NCBI RefSeq assembly: GCF_011927765.1
Contig: NZ_JAATJG010000004.1
Location: 186,001 to 250,000, forward strand
Direction: 5' to 3'
From: Wenyingzhuangia aestuarii
GTDB lineage: Bacteria > Bacteroidota > Bacteroidia > Flavobacteriales > Flavobacteriaceae
DNA: 64,000 bases
Each line of letters begins with the position of its first letter. Positions within the stretch are counted from its first letter, which is position 1. The position numbers and the translations under genes are program-made. Under the pieces are notes generated by a model, which had not been told where the DNA came from, ran no database searches, and saw nothing but the letters and a program-made list of their open reading frames with translations. Of this stretch, positions 17,601 through 25,009 are shown one piece after another.

Positions 17601-19911
17601 AAACAATGGAAATAATACAATTCCAACAAACACGTTAATTCTTGCATTATTCAAAGACAAAACAGGAAATCAAACAGGAGTAGCTCCTACTGAAACCTAT
17701 ACACTTAACACCTCTTTAACAAGTGGAGAATCTGTTTTAATAAAAGCAAGCACTTCTTCCGTTAACTATCCTAGTATTACTGTTTTAGCTAATGACAACA
17801 TAACTGACTTTGTTGACGGTAACGATATAATCGCTATTGTAAGCCAAAGTGGAACAAAAGCTTGGGAGAAAAGATATGACGTAATAACTTCAATTGAAAA
17901 CAACAGCTCATATGTTCGTAATGATAATATTTCTACCTATAACAAAACATATACCGCCACCGAATGGACTGCTTTTGTAAATGACAACTTAGATCCTTAC
18001 AGAACTCTGGCTAACGGGGGACCACAAAGACACCCTAATGCTCCAGTACTTTCTGAAGTAAACAATGCCAATAGCACGTCTAACATAAAACTTGGTGTAC
18101 ATCATTTTGGAGCTACCTCTATTTCATCTGGTACATGGACAAATGGAACTCCAGATAAATCTAGATCCGTTATTATTAATGAGGATTACGAAGAAGATAG
18201 TACACCATTACTTGCTAGAAAATTAAACGTAACAGGTGACAATACCCTTACAGTAACTAATCAACCTTTAATTGTAACAGACAACATTAACATTAATTTT
18301 CAAGCAAACATAAAGCTTGCAGGAACATCTCAATTAATTCAGACACATACAGGTACCAAACAACTTACAGGAACGGGAAAACTTTTTATTGATAGAGAGT
18401 CAAAATCTAACATCTATAGATTTAGCTATTTTTCATCTCCGGTAAATAGTATTGGTTATACTACCTATACTTTAGCAGATGTTTTAAAAGATGGAACAAT
18501 ACCAACATCCGCAACCTCTAGTATTGTTGATATTAACTTTATTGACGGTGAAGATGGTAGTACCTCAACTCCAATTTCTATAGCTAAACCTTGGATATAT
18601 ACTTATAGAAGTTCCCCTGGAAGTGAGAACAATTTTACACATAAAACACCTTTAGAATATATACCCCAAACTGACGGTTTTATTCTAAAAGGAACGGGAA
18701 CAACTAATACTTCTAAACAAAACTTCACTTATGTAGGAACTCCAAAAGACGGAGAATTTACTACTAGCATTGGTACTAATAACTTTTACTTAATAGGAAA
18801 TCCATATCCATCAGCTATAAGTGTTAAAAAATTTATTGAAGATAACACAAATGCTATAGACGGAACTATATACTTTTGGGAACATGTAGGAGAAGACGAA
18901 ACAGGTGCAAACGGTCATTATTTTGGCGGATATATTGGTGGATATGCAACTAGAACCATAGATGTAGGAGTTGCTGCAGATCAGTACTCGGCTAACGATA
19001 CTGGAGCAAACACTCCTCATGTAGGAGATGGTGTTTACCAAGAACCTAAACCATATATTGCTGTAGGACAAGGTTTCTTTGTATATGGAGATAGTGATGG
19101 TGGTACAATAACTTTTAATAATAGTCAAAGAGAACATGTCACAGAAGGTAACAACTCTATATTCTTTAAAACTCAAAAACAGAAATTTTTATCAAAAGCT
19201 ATTCCTATACAAGAAACTGTAATAAATGAGAAACCTATTATTAAACTAGGAATGGATTTTGAAAATGAAGATGGTCAAAAAATTCATAGACAAATAGGAG
19301 TTTCATTTAGTCCAAATACATCTTTTGGTTATGAACCAGGATATGATGCTATTTCATTTAATGATGGAGACACAGATATTGCTTGGAAATTTACAAACGA
19401 TGAAAACAAATATGTAATTGCCGGTGTTCCAGAAATTGATGATAATTTAGAAGTACCTATTCAATTAGAACTTGGATACAACGGAACTGTTACTATTGAT
19501 ATTGACGAATGGCAAAATATTGATAGAGAAGTCTATTTATTAGATAAAGAGACCAATAAAACACAATCTTTAACTAATGGAAAAGCAACTTTAACACTTG
19601 CTCCACAAATTTACACAGATAGATTTGCATTGGTATTTAAAGAAACTGAAGGATTAAGCGTTTCGGAACAAGAGGCAAAAACGATCATAATAACAAGTTC
19701 TAATAAAGAAATTCACGTTAACAATCATGGTAGCTTATTAATTGAATCTATTGAACTATATAATTTGGTAGGACAACAATTAGAAAGTTGGAATAACATC
19801 AACAATCAGGATGAAATTAATCTAAGCCCTAGAAACACACCATCTAGCATCTATATACTTCAGATAAAAACTGATAAAGGATTACTTACTAGAAAGGTAT
19901 TTATAAAATAA
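14620..19911 (+). CDS. Giant secreted GEVED/fibronectin/lamin-tail protein with T9SS type A sorting domain
   Basis: 1763 residues, exported to the cell surface. The order is: signal peptide (1-24, ending YGQ); GEVED domain 1 (about 30-173, aspartate-rich YNSDGDFIDSGEE loop and EDYNIDI end); an Ig/HYR-like module (176-258); a short repeat module (259-332); fibronectin type III (333-415); then a second copy of the whole block (GEVED 2 from about 417, fibronectin to about 815); a third GEVED domain (to about 967); a lamin-tail-like domain (about 975-1090); a 550-residue beta-rich region with YFSSPV and GNPYPSAIS motifs; and a C-terminal type A sorting domain (about 1690-1763, ending GLLTRKVFIK) that directs type IX secretion and removal at the surface. 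The DxDxDG-like loops probably bind calcium. It is likely an adhesin or gliding-related surface protein; there is no catalytic domain that I recognise. It is monocistronic. Confidence 0.93.
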   Translation: MKIKYYVSLLTCILLCTLQNIYGQVYTEPINYQGYHQNFISNIELNTLENTSTGTAGSYIYYDQTTTLYKGSSYTGSITYTTQYDNHYVKIWIDYNSDGDFIDSGEEIFSYFAASTNTPTTLAFPFTVPAGAKTGVPRMRVAVSDAKNSPLSPQNFYYGAGETEDYNIDIRPTPTPPTASCVGNLNISLDISGNASITASQINNGSTDDYNSANELSYSLNKTSFNCNDIGSNTVILTVTDTDGLVDTCSTTVNVSAYSGSFSPPTLNTINAYCSYSAVAPTIDYQCGQLITATTTDPINYNSAGNYTIHWNFSNGSTTVTSTQTINVINPSIPTNLTIQNTNETNATINWTTSDTGPFKIRYRPTGDTSWLSTTSSTKSITLTNLFKGTEYEVQVAVNASCASFTESSTFTTLAVLYCDNSSVKISSDNRFYIDQVQIGDINNTTQQGAGTYNYYSNMSTVVTAGSNFSGTVKYKRPHWSNPTTCVIWIDYDQDGVFNNSDERVFSNSNYQNASNGTFSIEETFNNITVPISAVTGKTRMRISMTHNTPANACDFGNEEGEIEDYDIFIKPSITPPTAVCIGTLNINLDVTGSATITPEQINNGSYDDYDASGNLKLLLDKSSFTCNNLGDNIVTLTVTDSDGLTDTCTATVNIAPYAGTFTSPTLDPITSFCSYTATAPVMNYQCGTQITATTTDDTTLTESGSITWNFNNGNTSTNSVQNITILNPTTPTDLIVNNVSEKTATATWNSVDDAPFKIRYKETNSVTWTKVTSTNKSINLTGLNNGSEYEIQVATDADCANFTNSTTFNTIEIEYCDGINTNIAQHNNYFISNTNINSGEINQSTGNNSGPYQYFPGTFATVTAGGTLSATITYQKNNNSTVGFVVYIDYNQDGDFDDNGELIYSNLTNTTGKTIVETLSNIEIPSGASTGKTRIRVAILQGQLPVDACHYNGYGDIEDYDIYINPLNLEPFESAVITQVYHNTSGEKWIEITNNGNNTIPTNTLILALFKDKTGNQTGVAPTETYTLNTSLTSGESVLIKASTSSVNYPSITVLANDNITDFVDGNDIIAIVSQSGTKAWEKRYDVITSIENNSSYVRNDNISTYNKTYTATEWTAFVNDNLDPYRTLANGGPQRHPNAPVLSEVNNANSTSNIKLGVHHFGATSISSGTWTNGTPDKSRSVIINEDYEEDSTPLLARKLNVTGDNTLTVTNQPLIVTDNININFQANIKLAGTSQLIQTHTGTKQLTGTGKLFIDRESKSNIYRFSYFSSPVNSIGYTTYTLADVLKDGTIPTSATSSIVDINFIDGEDGSTSTPISIAKPWIYTYRSSPGSENNFTHKTPLEYIPQTDGFILKGTGTTNTSKQNFTYVGTPKDGEFTTSIGTNNFYLIGNPYPSAISVKKFIEDNTNAIDGTIYFWEHVGEDETGANGHYFGGYIGGYATRTIDVGVAADQYSANDTGANTPHVGDGVYQEPKPYIAVGQGFFVYGDSDGGTITFNNSQREHVTEGNNSIFFKTQKQKFLSKAIPIQETVINEKPIIKLGMDFENEDGQKIHRQIGVSFSPNTSFGYEPGYDAISFNDGDTDIAWKFTNDENKYVIAGVPEIDDNLEVPIQLELGYNGTVTIDIDEWQNIDREVYLLDKETNKTQSLTNGKATLTLAPQIYTDRFALVFKETEGLSVSEQEAKTIIITSSNKEIHVNNHGSLLIESIELYNLVGQQLESWNNINNQDEINLSPRNTPSSIYILQIKTDKGLLTRKVFIK
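14700..17520 (+). repeat. Internal 1.2-kb modular duplication in the T9SS gene
   Basis: The block GEVED + Ig-like + short module + fibronectin III occurs twice (about 14700-15870 and 15871-17065), and a third GEVED follows (to about 17520). The end of GEVED 1 (near 15115) and of GEVED 2 (near 16316) are about 1201 bp apart. The copies are diverged, so this is an old duplication. Confidence 0.8.
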
Positions 19912-19940
19912 AAAAAGCTCCCAATTGGGAGCTTTTTTTT
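19911..19940. terminator. Bidirectional terminator between the T9SS gene and the ABC-F gene
   Basis: A perfect palindrome AAAAGCTCCCAATTGGGAGCTTTT with A- and T-runs on both sides. It serves both convergent genes. Confidence 0.93.
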
Positions 19941-19955
19941 ATACTTATATAATTT

Positions 19956-21587
19956 TTAAGAATTCATTTCTTTTAAGTTTTCTACTTTGTTTCTTTCCAA
20001 GAAAGCATCAATGGTTTCAAAATGTTCAACAACTCGTTGCTCTTTAAACTCATATACTTTTTCTGACAATCCTTTTAAGAAATCACGATCGTGAGACACC
20101 AATATTAAAGTACCATCAAAATTCTGTAGCGCTTCTTTAATTACATCTTTAGAACGTAAATCTAAGTGATTGGTAGGCTCATCTAATATTAAAACGTTTA
20201 CAGGTTCTAATAGTAATTTTACCATGGCCAAACGAGTTTTTTCACCTCCAGACAACACCCCTACTTTTTTATCAATATCATCACCCTTAAACATAAAAGC
20301 ACCTAATATGTTTTTTATTTGAGTTCTAATATCTCCTACAGCAACATTGTCTACTGTTTCAAAAATAGAAATATCATTGTCTAACAAAGAAGCTTCATTT
20401 TGAGCAAAATACCCAACCTTAGCATTGTGCCCTAAACCACAAGTTCCTTCAAAATCTATTTGTCCCATAATAGCTTTAATCATGGTAGATTTCCCTTGAC
20501 CGTTTTGCCCTACAAAACTTACTTTTTCTCCTCTGGCTATAGCCATGTTGGCATCTTTAAAAATTACATGATCTCCATATGATTTACTCATGTTTTCCAC
20601 TTTTACAGGATAATCACCTGAACGTGGTGATGGTGGAAATCTTAATCGTAAAGAAGAAGAGTCTACTTCATCTACCTCTATGATCTCTAATTTTTCTAAC
20701 ATACGTTTACGAGATGCTACAGAAGATGCTTTAGAATAAGTTCCTTTAAAACGTTCTATATACAACTTGTTATCTGCAATCATTTTTTGTTGCTCGTCAT
20801 ATGCTTTTTGTTGATTAGCTCTTCGTTCTTTTCTTAACTCTAAATAATGAGAATAGTTTGCTTTGTAATCGTAAACTTTCCCCATAGAAACCTCTAAAGT
20901 TCTGTTGGTAATATTATCTACAAAGGCTTTATCGTGAGAAATTACAATTACTGCTTTTGCTTTGTTAAGTAAGAAATTTTCTAACCATATTACTGATTCA
21001 ATATCTACGTGGTTGGTAGGCTCATCTAATAAAATTAAGTCAGGTTTTTTTAATAAAATTTTAGCCAACTCAATACGCATTCTCCATCCCCCACTAAACT
21101 CTGATGTAGGTCTATTAAAATCTTCTTGTTTAAAACCTAAACCTTTTAAGGCTACCTCTACCTCTGCTTCAAAGTTAACATCTTCTAAAGCATAGTATTT
21201 TTCACCTAAATCAGAAACACGCTCAATAATCTTCATATACTCATCAGATTCGTAATCTGTACGAGTTTCTAATTGCTTATTCAGATCTTCCATTTCGGCC
21301 TTCATTTCAAAAACCTCTTTAAAAGCTTTTGAAGCCTCTTCTATTACCGTGCAATCATCACCTGTTAATAAATGCTGAGGTAAATAAGCAATAACGGTAT
21401 CTTTAGGACAACGAATTCCTCCACGAGTTGGAGTCTGCAATCCTGCAATAATTTTCATCATGGTAGATTTACCAGCCCCGTTTTTACCCATTAAGGCAAT
21501 TTTATCATTTTCGTTAATTACGAAAGACACATCACTAAACAAGGTATGCCCACTAAATTCTACTGCTAAATTATCTACAGAAATCAT
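19956..21587 (-). CDS. ABC-F family ATPase (ribosome-associated)
   Basis: 543 residues with two ABC cassettes and no membrane segments. Cassette 1: Walker A GKNGAGKS, signature SGGWRMR, Walker B LILLDEPTNH. Cassette 2: Walker A GQNGQGKS, signature SGGEKTR, Walker B LILDEPTNH. A charged linker lies between them (about 245-315, the P-site tRNA-interaction motif region), which defines ABC-F translation factors such as YbiT, YheS, Uup and EttA. These act on the ribosome to relieve stalls or regulate translation; closest by layout is the YbiT/YkpA type. The start at 21587 (MISVDNLAVEF) is preferred over the longer frame because a -7 element lies at 21607-21614. Confidence 0.93.
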   Translation of the reverse strand: MISVDNLAVEFSGHTLFSDVSFVINENDKIALMGKNGAGKSTMMKIIAGLQTPTRGGIRCPKDTVIAYLPQHLLTGDDCTVIEEASKAFKEVFEMKAEMEDLNKQLETRTDYESDEYMKIIERVSDLGEKYYALEDVNFEAEVEVALKGLGFKQEDFNRPTSEFSGGWRMRIELAKILLKKPDLILLDEPTNHVDIESVIWLENFLLNKAKAVIVISHDKAFVDNITNRTLEVSMGKVYDYKANYSHYLELRKERRANQQKAYDEQQKMIADNKLYIERFKGTYSKASSVASRKRMLEKLEIIEVDEVDSSSLRLRFPPSPRSGDYPVKVENMSKSYGDHVIFKDANMAIARGEKVSFVGQNGQGKSTMIKAIMGQIDFEGTCGLGHNAKVGYFAQNEASLLDNDISIFETVDNVAVGDIRTQIKNILGAFMFKGDDIDKKVGVLSGGEKTRLAMVKLLLEPVNVLILDEPTNHLDLRSKDVIKEALQNFDGTLILVSHDRDFLKGLSEKVYEFKEQRVVEHFETIDAFLERNKVENLKEMNS

Positions 21588-21606
21588 AAAAAGTTTTTTA
21601 AAAGCA

Positions 21607-21614
21607 CAAAAATA
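21607..21614 (-). promoter_or_regulatory. -7 element of the ABC-F gene
   Basis: TATTTTTG on the minus strand, 20 bases before the ATG at 21587. It is directly downstream of a terminator hairpin, so the ABC-F gene starts its own transcript. No TTG at the standard spacing. Confidence 0.5.
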
Positions 21615-21615
21615 C

Positions 21616-21648
21616 AAAAAAACAACCCTAGACTAATGCCTAGGGTTG
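21616..21648. terminator. Second of two tandem terminators upstream of the ABC-F gene
   Basis: Stem CAACCCTAG / CTAGGGTTG with an 8-nt loop. On the minus strand it is followed by seven T; on the plus strand the tail (CTCTATTTTTT) is poorer. Confidence 0.75.
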
Positions 21649-21667
21649 CTCTATTTTTTACGTGAAA

Positions 21668-22031
21668 TAAATTAAAAACTTGCCATTACTGACTAATGAA
21701 ATGGCAAGTGATAACTAGAAACTATTAAAACTATCTTATTGTAGTAACAAGAATAGGATAATACATGATAAAAAAAGATTCTACGATCCGTTGGTATTTT
21801 CTGTGTGTAGATAAAACTAAACTCTATTTTAGAAAATAAAACTTATTAAATACTAATTACAATCTATTATTTCAACCTAATAACCCATTGTCAAACAAAG
21901 GGAACTTACAATTAGTAAAACAAATATCTTTTAAAAAACCTCCCAATTCTTATATTATGATTTTGCTAATTTTAGAAAAAACTTCCGTTTCGTAGAACTT
22001 TTTTAGCACGTAGATAAAACTACGTACTTAT
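21668..22031 (-). ncRNA. Candidate intergenic small RNA
   Basis: A minus-strand transcription unit without an ORF: promoter TTG (22067-22065), 20 bases, TAGTTTTG (22044-22037), with a start expected near 22031, and an intrinsic terminator at 21709-21672 (10-bp stem, TTTTT). Predicted length is about 360 nt. Near its 5' end is the dyad ACGTAG-N6-CTACGT. The RNA class is not recognised. It could also be a long leader with attenuation for the ABC-F gene, but that gene has its own -7 element and two terminators intervene. Confidence 0.45.
21672..21709 (-). terminator. Minus-strand terminator ending the candidate small RNA
   Basis: Stem ACTTGCCATT / AATGGCAAGT (21678-21687 with 21700-21709), a 12-nt loop and, on the minus strand only, a TTTTTAATTT tail. 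Confidence 0.8.
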
Positions 22032-22036
22032 ACCTA

Positions 22037-22067
22037 CAAAACTAAGTAATAAATACATTCAAACCAA
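22037..22067 (-). promoter_or_regulatory. Consensus promoter for the candidate small RNA
   Basis: TTG-N20-TAGTTTTG on the minus strand matches the Bacteroidota consensus in both boxes and spacing, and no protein gene follows it before a terminator. Confidence 0.6.
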
Positions 22068-22171
22068 AGTAAAAACAATCTTTTTTTTATTTTTTAAAAA
22101 ACCTAAAAAAACACCAATCATCTGTATAACAGAAACTAAACTGTATTTTAACAGTTAAACTTTATTTCCAC

Positions 22172-22203
22172 AAAAAAAACCTCAACAAATATCTTGTTGA
22201 GGC
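22172..22203 (-). terminator. Terminator of narK
   Basis: Minus-strand stem CCTCAACAA / TTGTTGAGG followed by eight T, 26 bases past the narK stop codon. Confidence 0.9.
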
Positions 22204-22229
22204 TTGTCTTTATAAAAGTAACTACGTAA

Positions 22230-23645
22230 TTAAGAAACTGGCTTTACCTCTAAAACTATTTCTTTTTCATCTTCTTCAGAAAATTTAATGGTTAAAGCTA
22301 CCACTGCTGTTAGTATTACTAAAATACCAATTACAAAATAACCACTAGCTACCGCTTGTGAAGATGCCATAGATTGAGCTGCTTTAATAACCTCTGCACT
22401 AGCACCTGAGGTTTCTACAATAGCTGCTTGTTCTGCAACAGCAGATTTAGATTTTAATAAAATAGCTGCTAAAAATGCCCCCACGTTTCCTCCTGCCCCA
22501 ACAATACCACTAATAGACCCTATGGCTTTCTTATTAATAAAAGGCACTACAGAAAAAGTTGCACCCTCTGCCATTTGTACAGATAAACTAAAACAAATTA
22601 GAAAGATAAAGGCTACAATAAAATTATCTACAGAAGCAAATGTTGCCAACATTAATCCTTCTACTGTTAATATTACGGTTAAGAACAAAACTCGTCCTCT
22701 AAGTCCTTTTAATTTACCAAATTTATCTCCAAAGAAACCACCTAAAGTTCTAGCAAAAATATTCATTAACGCAAAAGACAACACCAAATTACCAGCAGTT
22801 ACACGCTCTAACTGAAAAGTGTTTTGCAAATAATCATCCATGGTACCGTACACTGTAAGCTCCATTCCAAAACAAGCTGCATAAACTAAAAATAAAATCC
22901 AAACTCTATAATCTTTAACAGCTACTCCAAACCCAGCTTCATCTTTCTTAAGTTCTGGCATTTGACCAGATGCTTTTAACTCTTTAAAGTTTCCTTCTGG
23001 AGTATCTTGTGTACAGAAATAATAAACAATTCCCATTAAGAAACAAATAACTCCTGCAATAATCATAGAATATCTCCAAGCTTCTGTTTCTGCTACACCA
23101 AAACTAACTACTGCTGCAGCTATTAAAGGCATTCCTAAACGGTTAGCACCCCCTCCTAAATTCCCCCACCCGGCAGAAGTAGCATTTGCAGTTCCCACAA
23201 TATTAGGAGCAAACATAATAGAAGTATGAAATTGAGTAATTACAAAAGAAGCACCTATAAAACCAATAAATAATCTACAAATTAAAAACTGCATAGGTGT
23301 TTGTACCAAACCAATACATATTACAGGTATAGATCCTACAGCTAACAACCAAGTATAACATAATCTTGGTCCGTATTTATCACATAATTTACCTATTAGT
23401 AAACGGGCAAAAACAGTACCTGTTACTGCTAATATAATTGAGTTCCATTTTTGATCTGGAGTTAATCCTAAATCTTTAACCACTTGTGGCATAAAAGGCA
23501 CAATTCCAAACCATGCGAAGAAACACATAAAAAAGGCTATAGATGTAATCCAAAATGTTTGAATTGGCTTACTCTTTAAATTGAATAACTCTAACTTTGT
23601 TGCTTTTTGTGACATTGACATATCCTTGTTTTTTAACGAATTCAT
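22230..23645 (-). CDS. narK: NarK/NasA-type nitrate/nitrite transporter (MFS, NNP family)
   Basis: 471 residues, 12 predicted transmembrane helices, inner membrane. The major-facilitator loop motif is seen as GKLCDKYGPR after helix 2, and the nitrate/nitrite porter signature as the glycine-rich AGWGNLGGGANRLGMP in helix 5, with a second glycine-rich stretch SGIVGAGGNVGAF in helix 11. Conserved arginines for anion binding are in helix 2 (TVFARLLIG) and helix 8 (NIFARTLGG). It imports nitrate or exchanges it for nitrite. No nitrate or nitrite reductase is in the window. Three in-frame ATGs (codons 1, 9 and 11) lie close together; the first is used. Four ACGT boxes sit in its leader, suggesting tight control. 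Confidence 0.92.
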   Translation of the reverse strand: MNSLKNKDMSMSQKATKLELFNLKSKPIQTFWITSIAFFMCFFAWFGIVPFMPQVVKDLGLTPDQKWNSIILAVTGTVFARLLIGKLCDKYGPRLCYTWLLAVGSIPVICIGLVQTPMQFLICRLFIGFIGASFVITQFHTSIMFAPNIVGTANATSAGWGNLGGGANRLGMPLIAAAVVSFGVAETEAWRYSMIIAGVICFLMGIVYYFCTQDTPEGNFKELKASGQMPELKKDEAGFGVAVKDYRVWILFLVYAACFGMELTVYGTMDDYLQNTFQLERVTAGNLVLSFALMNIFARTLGGFFGDKFGKLKGLRGRVLFLTVILTVEGLMLATFASVDNFIVAFIFLICFSLSVQMAEGATFSVVPFINKKAIGSISGIVGAGGNVGAFLAAILLKSKSAVAEQAAIVETSGASAEVIKAAQSMASSQAVASGYFVIGILVILTAVVALTIKFSEEDEKEIVLEVKPVS

Positions 23646-23651
23646 AAAACT

Positions 23652-23689
23652 ACGTATTAAACTACGTATTTATACGTGCAAAAATACGT
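23652..23689 (-). promoter_or_regulatory. narK promoter with an array of four ACGT boxes
   Basis: The -7 element TATTTTTG (23686-23679, minus strand) is surrounded by ACGT tetramers at 23652, 23664, 23674 and 23686, spaced 12, 10 and 12 bp, roughly one helical turn each. They form dyads ACGTA-N6-TACGT (23652-23667) and ACGTAT-TT-ATACGT (23664-23677). The position over the transcription start suggests a repressor. Confidence 0.55.
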
Positions 23690-23796
23690 GTATTGATGAA
23701 ATGAAAAAGTATATTAGGTTCTTTTTTTAGCCAGAAACGAAAATAAAAAAGATTATATGTGATAACTCAAAAAATAAACTGTTTTATAATTCTTTT

Positions 23797-23818
23797 AAAA
23801 CTGCATATTGGCAGTTTT
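23797..23818. promoter_or_regulatory. Perfect dyad in the narK/nitroreductase divergent region
   Basis: AAAACTGC-ATATTG-GCAGTTTT. It could be an operator for either divergent gene or a weak hairpin; its tails are not T-rich enough for a convincing terminator. Confidence 0.4.
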
Positions 23819-23884
23819 ATTGATGACTGTATATTTCAAGATAATTCTATCATTTAAAACACAACAAAATAAATGTATTAATCC

Positions 23885-24523
23885 ATGAGCATATTTAAAA
23901 CCATACTATCAAAACGCAGGACTTTAAAAATCCTAAGCAATTCTTCTTTAGAAATAAATCAACCAGAAAATTTTTCTAATGATATTAATGAAATGTTAGA
24001 ACTAGCAGGCAAAGCTCCGTTTCATTATCCAGCAAACACAAAAGCGGTTGAACAGCATCAATTAAAATCGATCGCTCCTTGGCGGTTTTATGTACTAGAC
24101 AGCAAAGCTTGTAGAGATTTAGCTGCTTATTATTTAAATCATAAAATAGAAGGTGGTAAAATTGTACAAATGCTAAACTGTGCTACTGCCCTTATTCAAG
24201 CAACTTGGATTCCCGAAGAGTCTGACTCTAAAGAGAGGGAGTTAAATCAAAAAAATATAGAACACATTGCTGCAACCAGTGCTGCTATTCAAAATTTACT
24301 TTTATCAGCAACAGAAAAAGAATATGAAAATTATTGGTCTAGCGGAGGAACTTTAAGAGATGAAAATTTTAAAACACTTTTAAAAATACCTAAGAATGAA
24401 CAATTACTAGGAAGTATCTTTTTATTTAAAGATGTAGACACCGCAAACACCAAACAAATTAAGGGTGCTTGGAGAAATAAACAAGGTAAAAATAAAGACT
24501 ACGCAACGTTTATTAATATATAG
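23885..24523 (+). CDS. Nitroreductase-family FMN protein
   Basis: 212 residues of the nitroreductase fold. It shows a SKRRTLKIL start where family members have the FMN-phosphate-binding RRS/R segment, the helix MLELAGKAPFHYPANTKAVEQHQ (substrate pocket), and IAATSAAIQNLLLSATEKEYENYWSSGG, which matches the family's conserved AxxNLxLxAxxxGxGxxW region. FMN-dependent NAD(P)H oxidoreductases of this kind reduce nitro compounds, quinones or other small molecules; the substrate is unknown. It is divergent from narK. The C-terminus is basic. It is the less typical of the two nitroreductases in the window (the other is at 59.2 kb). Confidence 0.8.
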   Translation: MSIFKTILSKRRTLKILSNSSLEINQPENFSNDINEMLELAGKAPFHYPANTKAVEQHQLKSIAPWRFYVLDSKACRDLAAYYLNHKIEGGKIVQMLNCATALIQATWIPEESDSKERELNQKNIEHIAATSAAIQNLLLSATEKEYENYWSSGGTLRDENFKTLLKIPKNEQLLGSIFLFKDVDTANTKQIKGAWRNKQGKNKDYATFINI

Positions 24524-24532
24524 GAATCTTTG

Positions 24533-24540
24533 TATTTTTG
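24533..24540 (+). promoter_or_regulatory. -7 element before the 24560 gene
   Basis: TATTTTTG, 19 bases before the ATG at 24560, supports that start rather than the upstream in-frame ATG at 24530. Confidence 0.5.
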
Positions 24541-24559
24541 CTGGACTAAAAAACAGAAA

Positions 24560-25000
24560 ATGAAAAAAATAACAGCCATACTTCTATTTATTTTTACTGC
24601 TCAATTAAGCGCTCAAGAAATAGGGATCCGTTTAGGTAGTTTTGGAGGAAATAGTGTTGCTATTGATGGTATTGTAAATTTTGAAGACCACACACGTTTA
24701 CACGGTGATATTACTTTTGGAGAAGGTATTGGTGCTAATTTGCTATACGATTTTAAAATAAACGACATAAAACTAGCTAATTTAAATTTTCAATATTATT
24801 TTGGAACAGGTTTGTCTACTTTTGTAGGAGATCCTTTTATATTGGGAGTAAATGGTGAAGCAGGAATAGAATACCTATTCAAAAAAACTCCTATAACTTT
24901 AGGTTTGGATTGGAGACCCCAATTAAACATTATCACAAAAACTTCTTTGGAAATTCTTCAATTTGGTTTTAATATTCGTTACAGAATTAACGAATTATAA
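24560..25000 (+). CDS. Small outer-membrane beta-barrel-like protein
   Basis: 146 residues with a signal peptide (MKKITAILLFIFTAQLSAQ, cleavage after SAQ). The mature part is a run of amphipathic strands rich in glycine and aromatic residues (IGIRLGSFGGNSVAIDGIV; LANLNFQYYFGTGLSTFV; GEAGIEYLF; ILQFGFNIRYRIN), each ending in aromatic girdle residues, as in small porin-like barrels of the OmpA/OmpW size class with eight strands. Function unknown. It starts a probable operon with smpB, 9 bases downstream. Confidence 0.75.
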   Translation: MKKITAILLFIFTAQLSAQEIGIRLGSFGGNSVAIDGIVNFEDHTRLHGDITFGEGIGANLLYDFKINDIKLANLNFQYYFGTGLSTFVGDPFILGVNGEAGIEYLFKKTPITLGLDWRPQLNIITKTSLEILQFGFNIRYRINEL

Positions 25001-25009
25001 TTAGTACTT

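Larger units (their letters stand above)
21588..22229. other. 642-bp stretch without a protein-coding gene
   Basis: No reading frame of convincing length or composition on either strand. It contains the ABC-F promoter, two tandem minus-strand terminators (21616-21648 and 21672-21709), a candidate minus-strand promoter (22037-22067), the narK terminator (22172-22203), a 13-bp direct repeat GTAGATAAAACTA (21807-21819 and 22010-22022) and the dyad ACGTAG-N6-CTACGT (22008-22025). Taken together these fit a small RNA gene. Confidence 0.6.

Noticed and set aside
21655-21668. TTTTACGTGAAA resembling a ParB-binding parS site
   Set aside because: Only one half fits (ACGTGAAA). The other half reads TTTT instead of TTTC/TTTCAC, so the perfect palindrome of parS is missing, and it is 40 kb from parAB.
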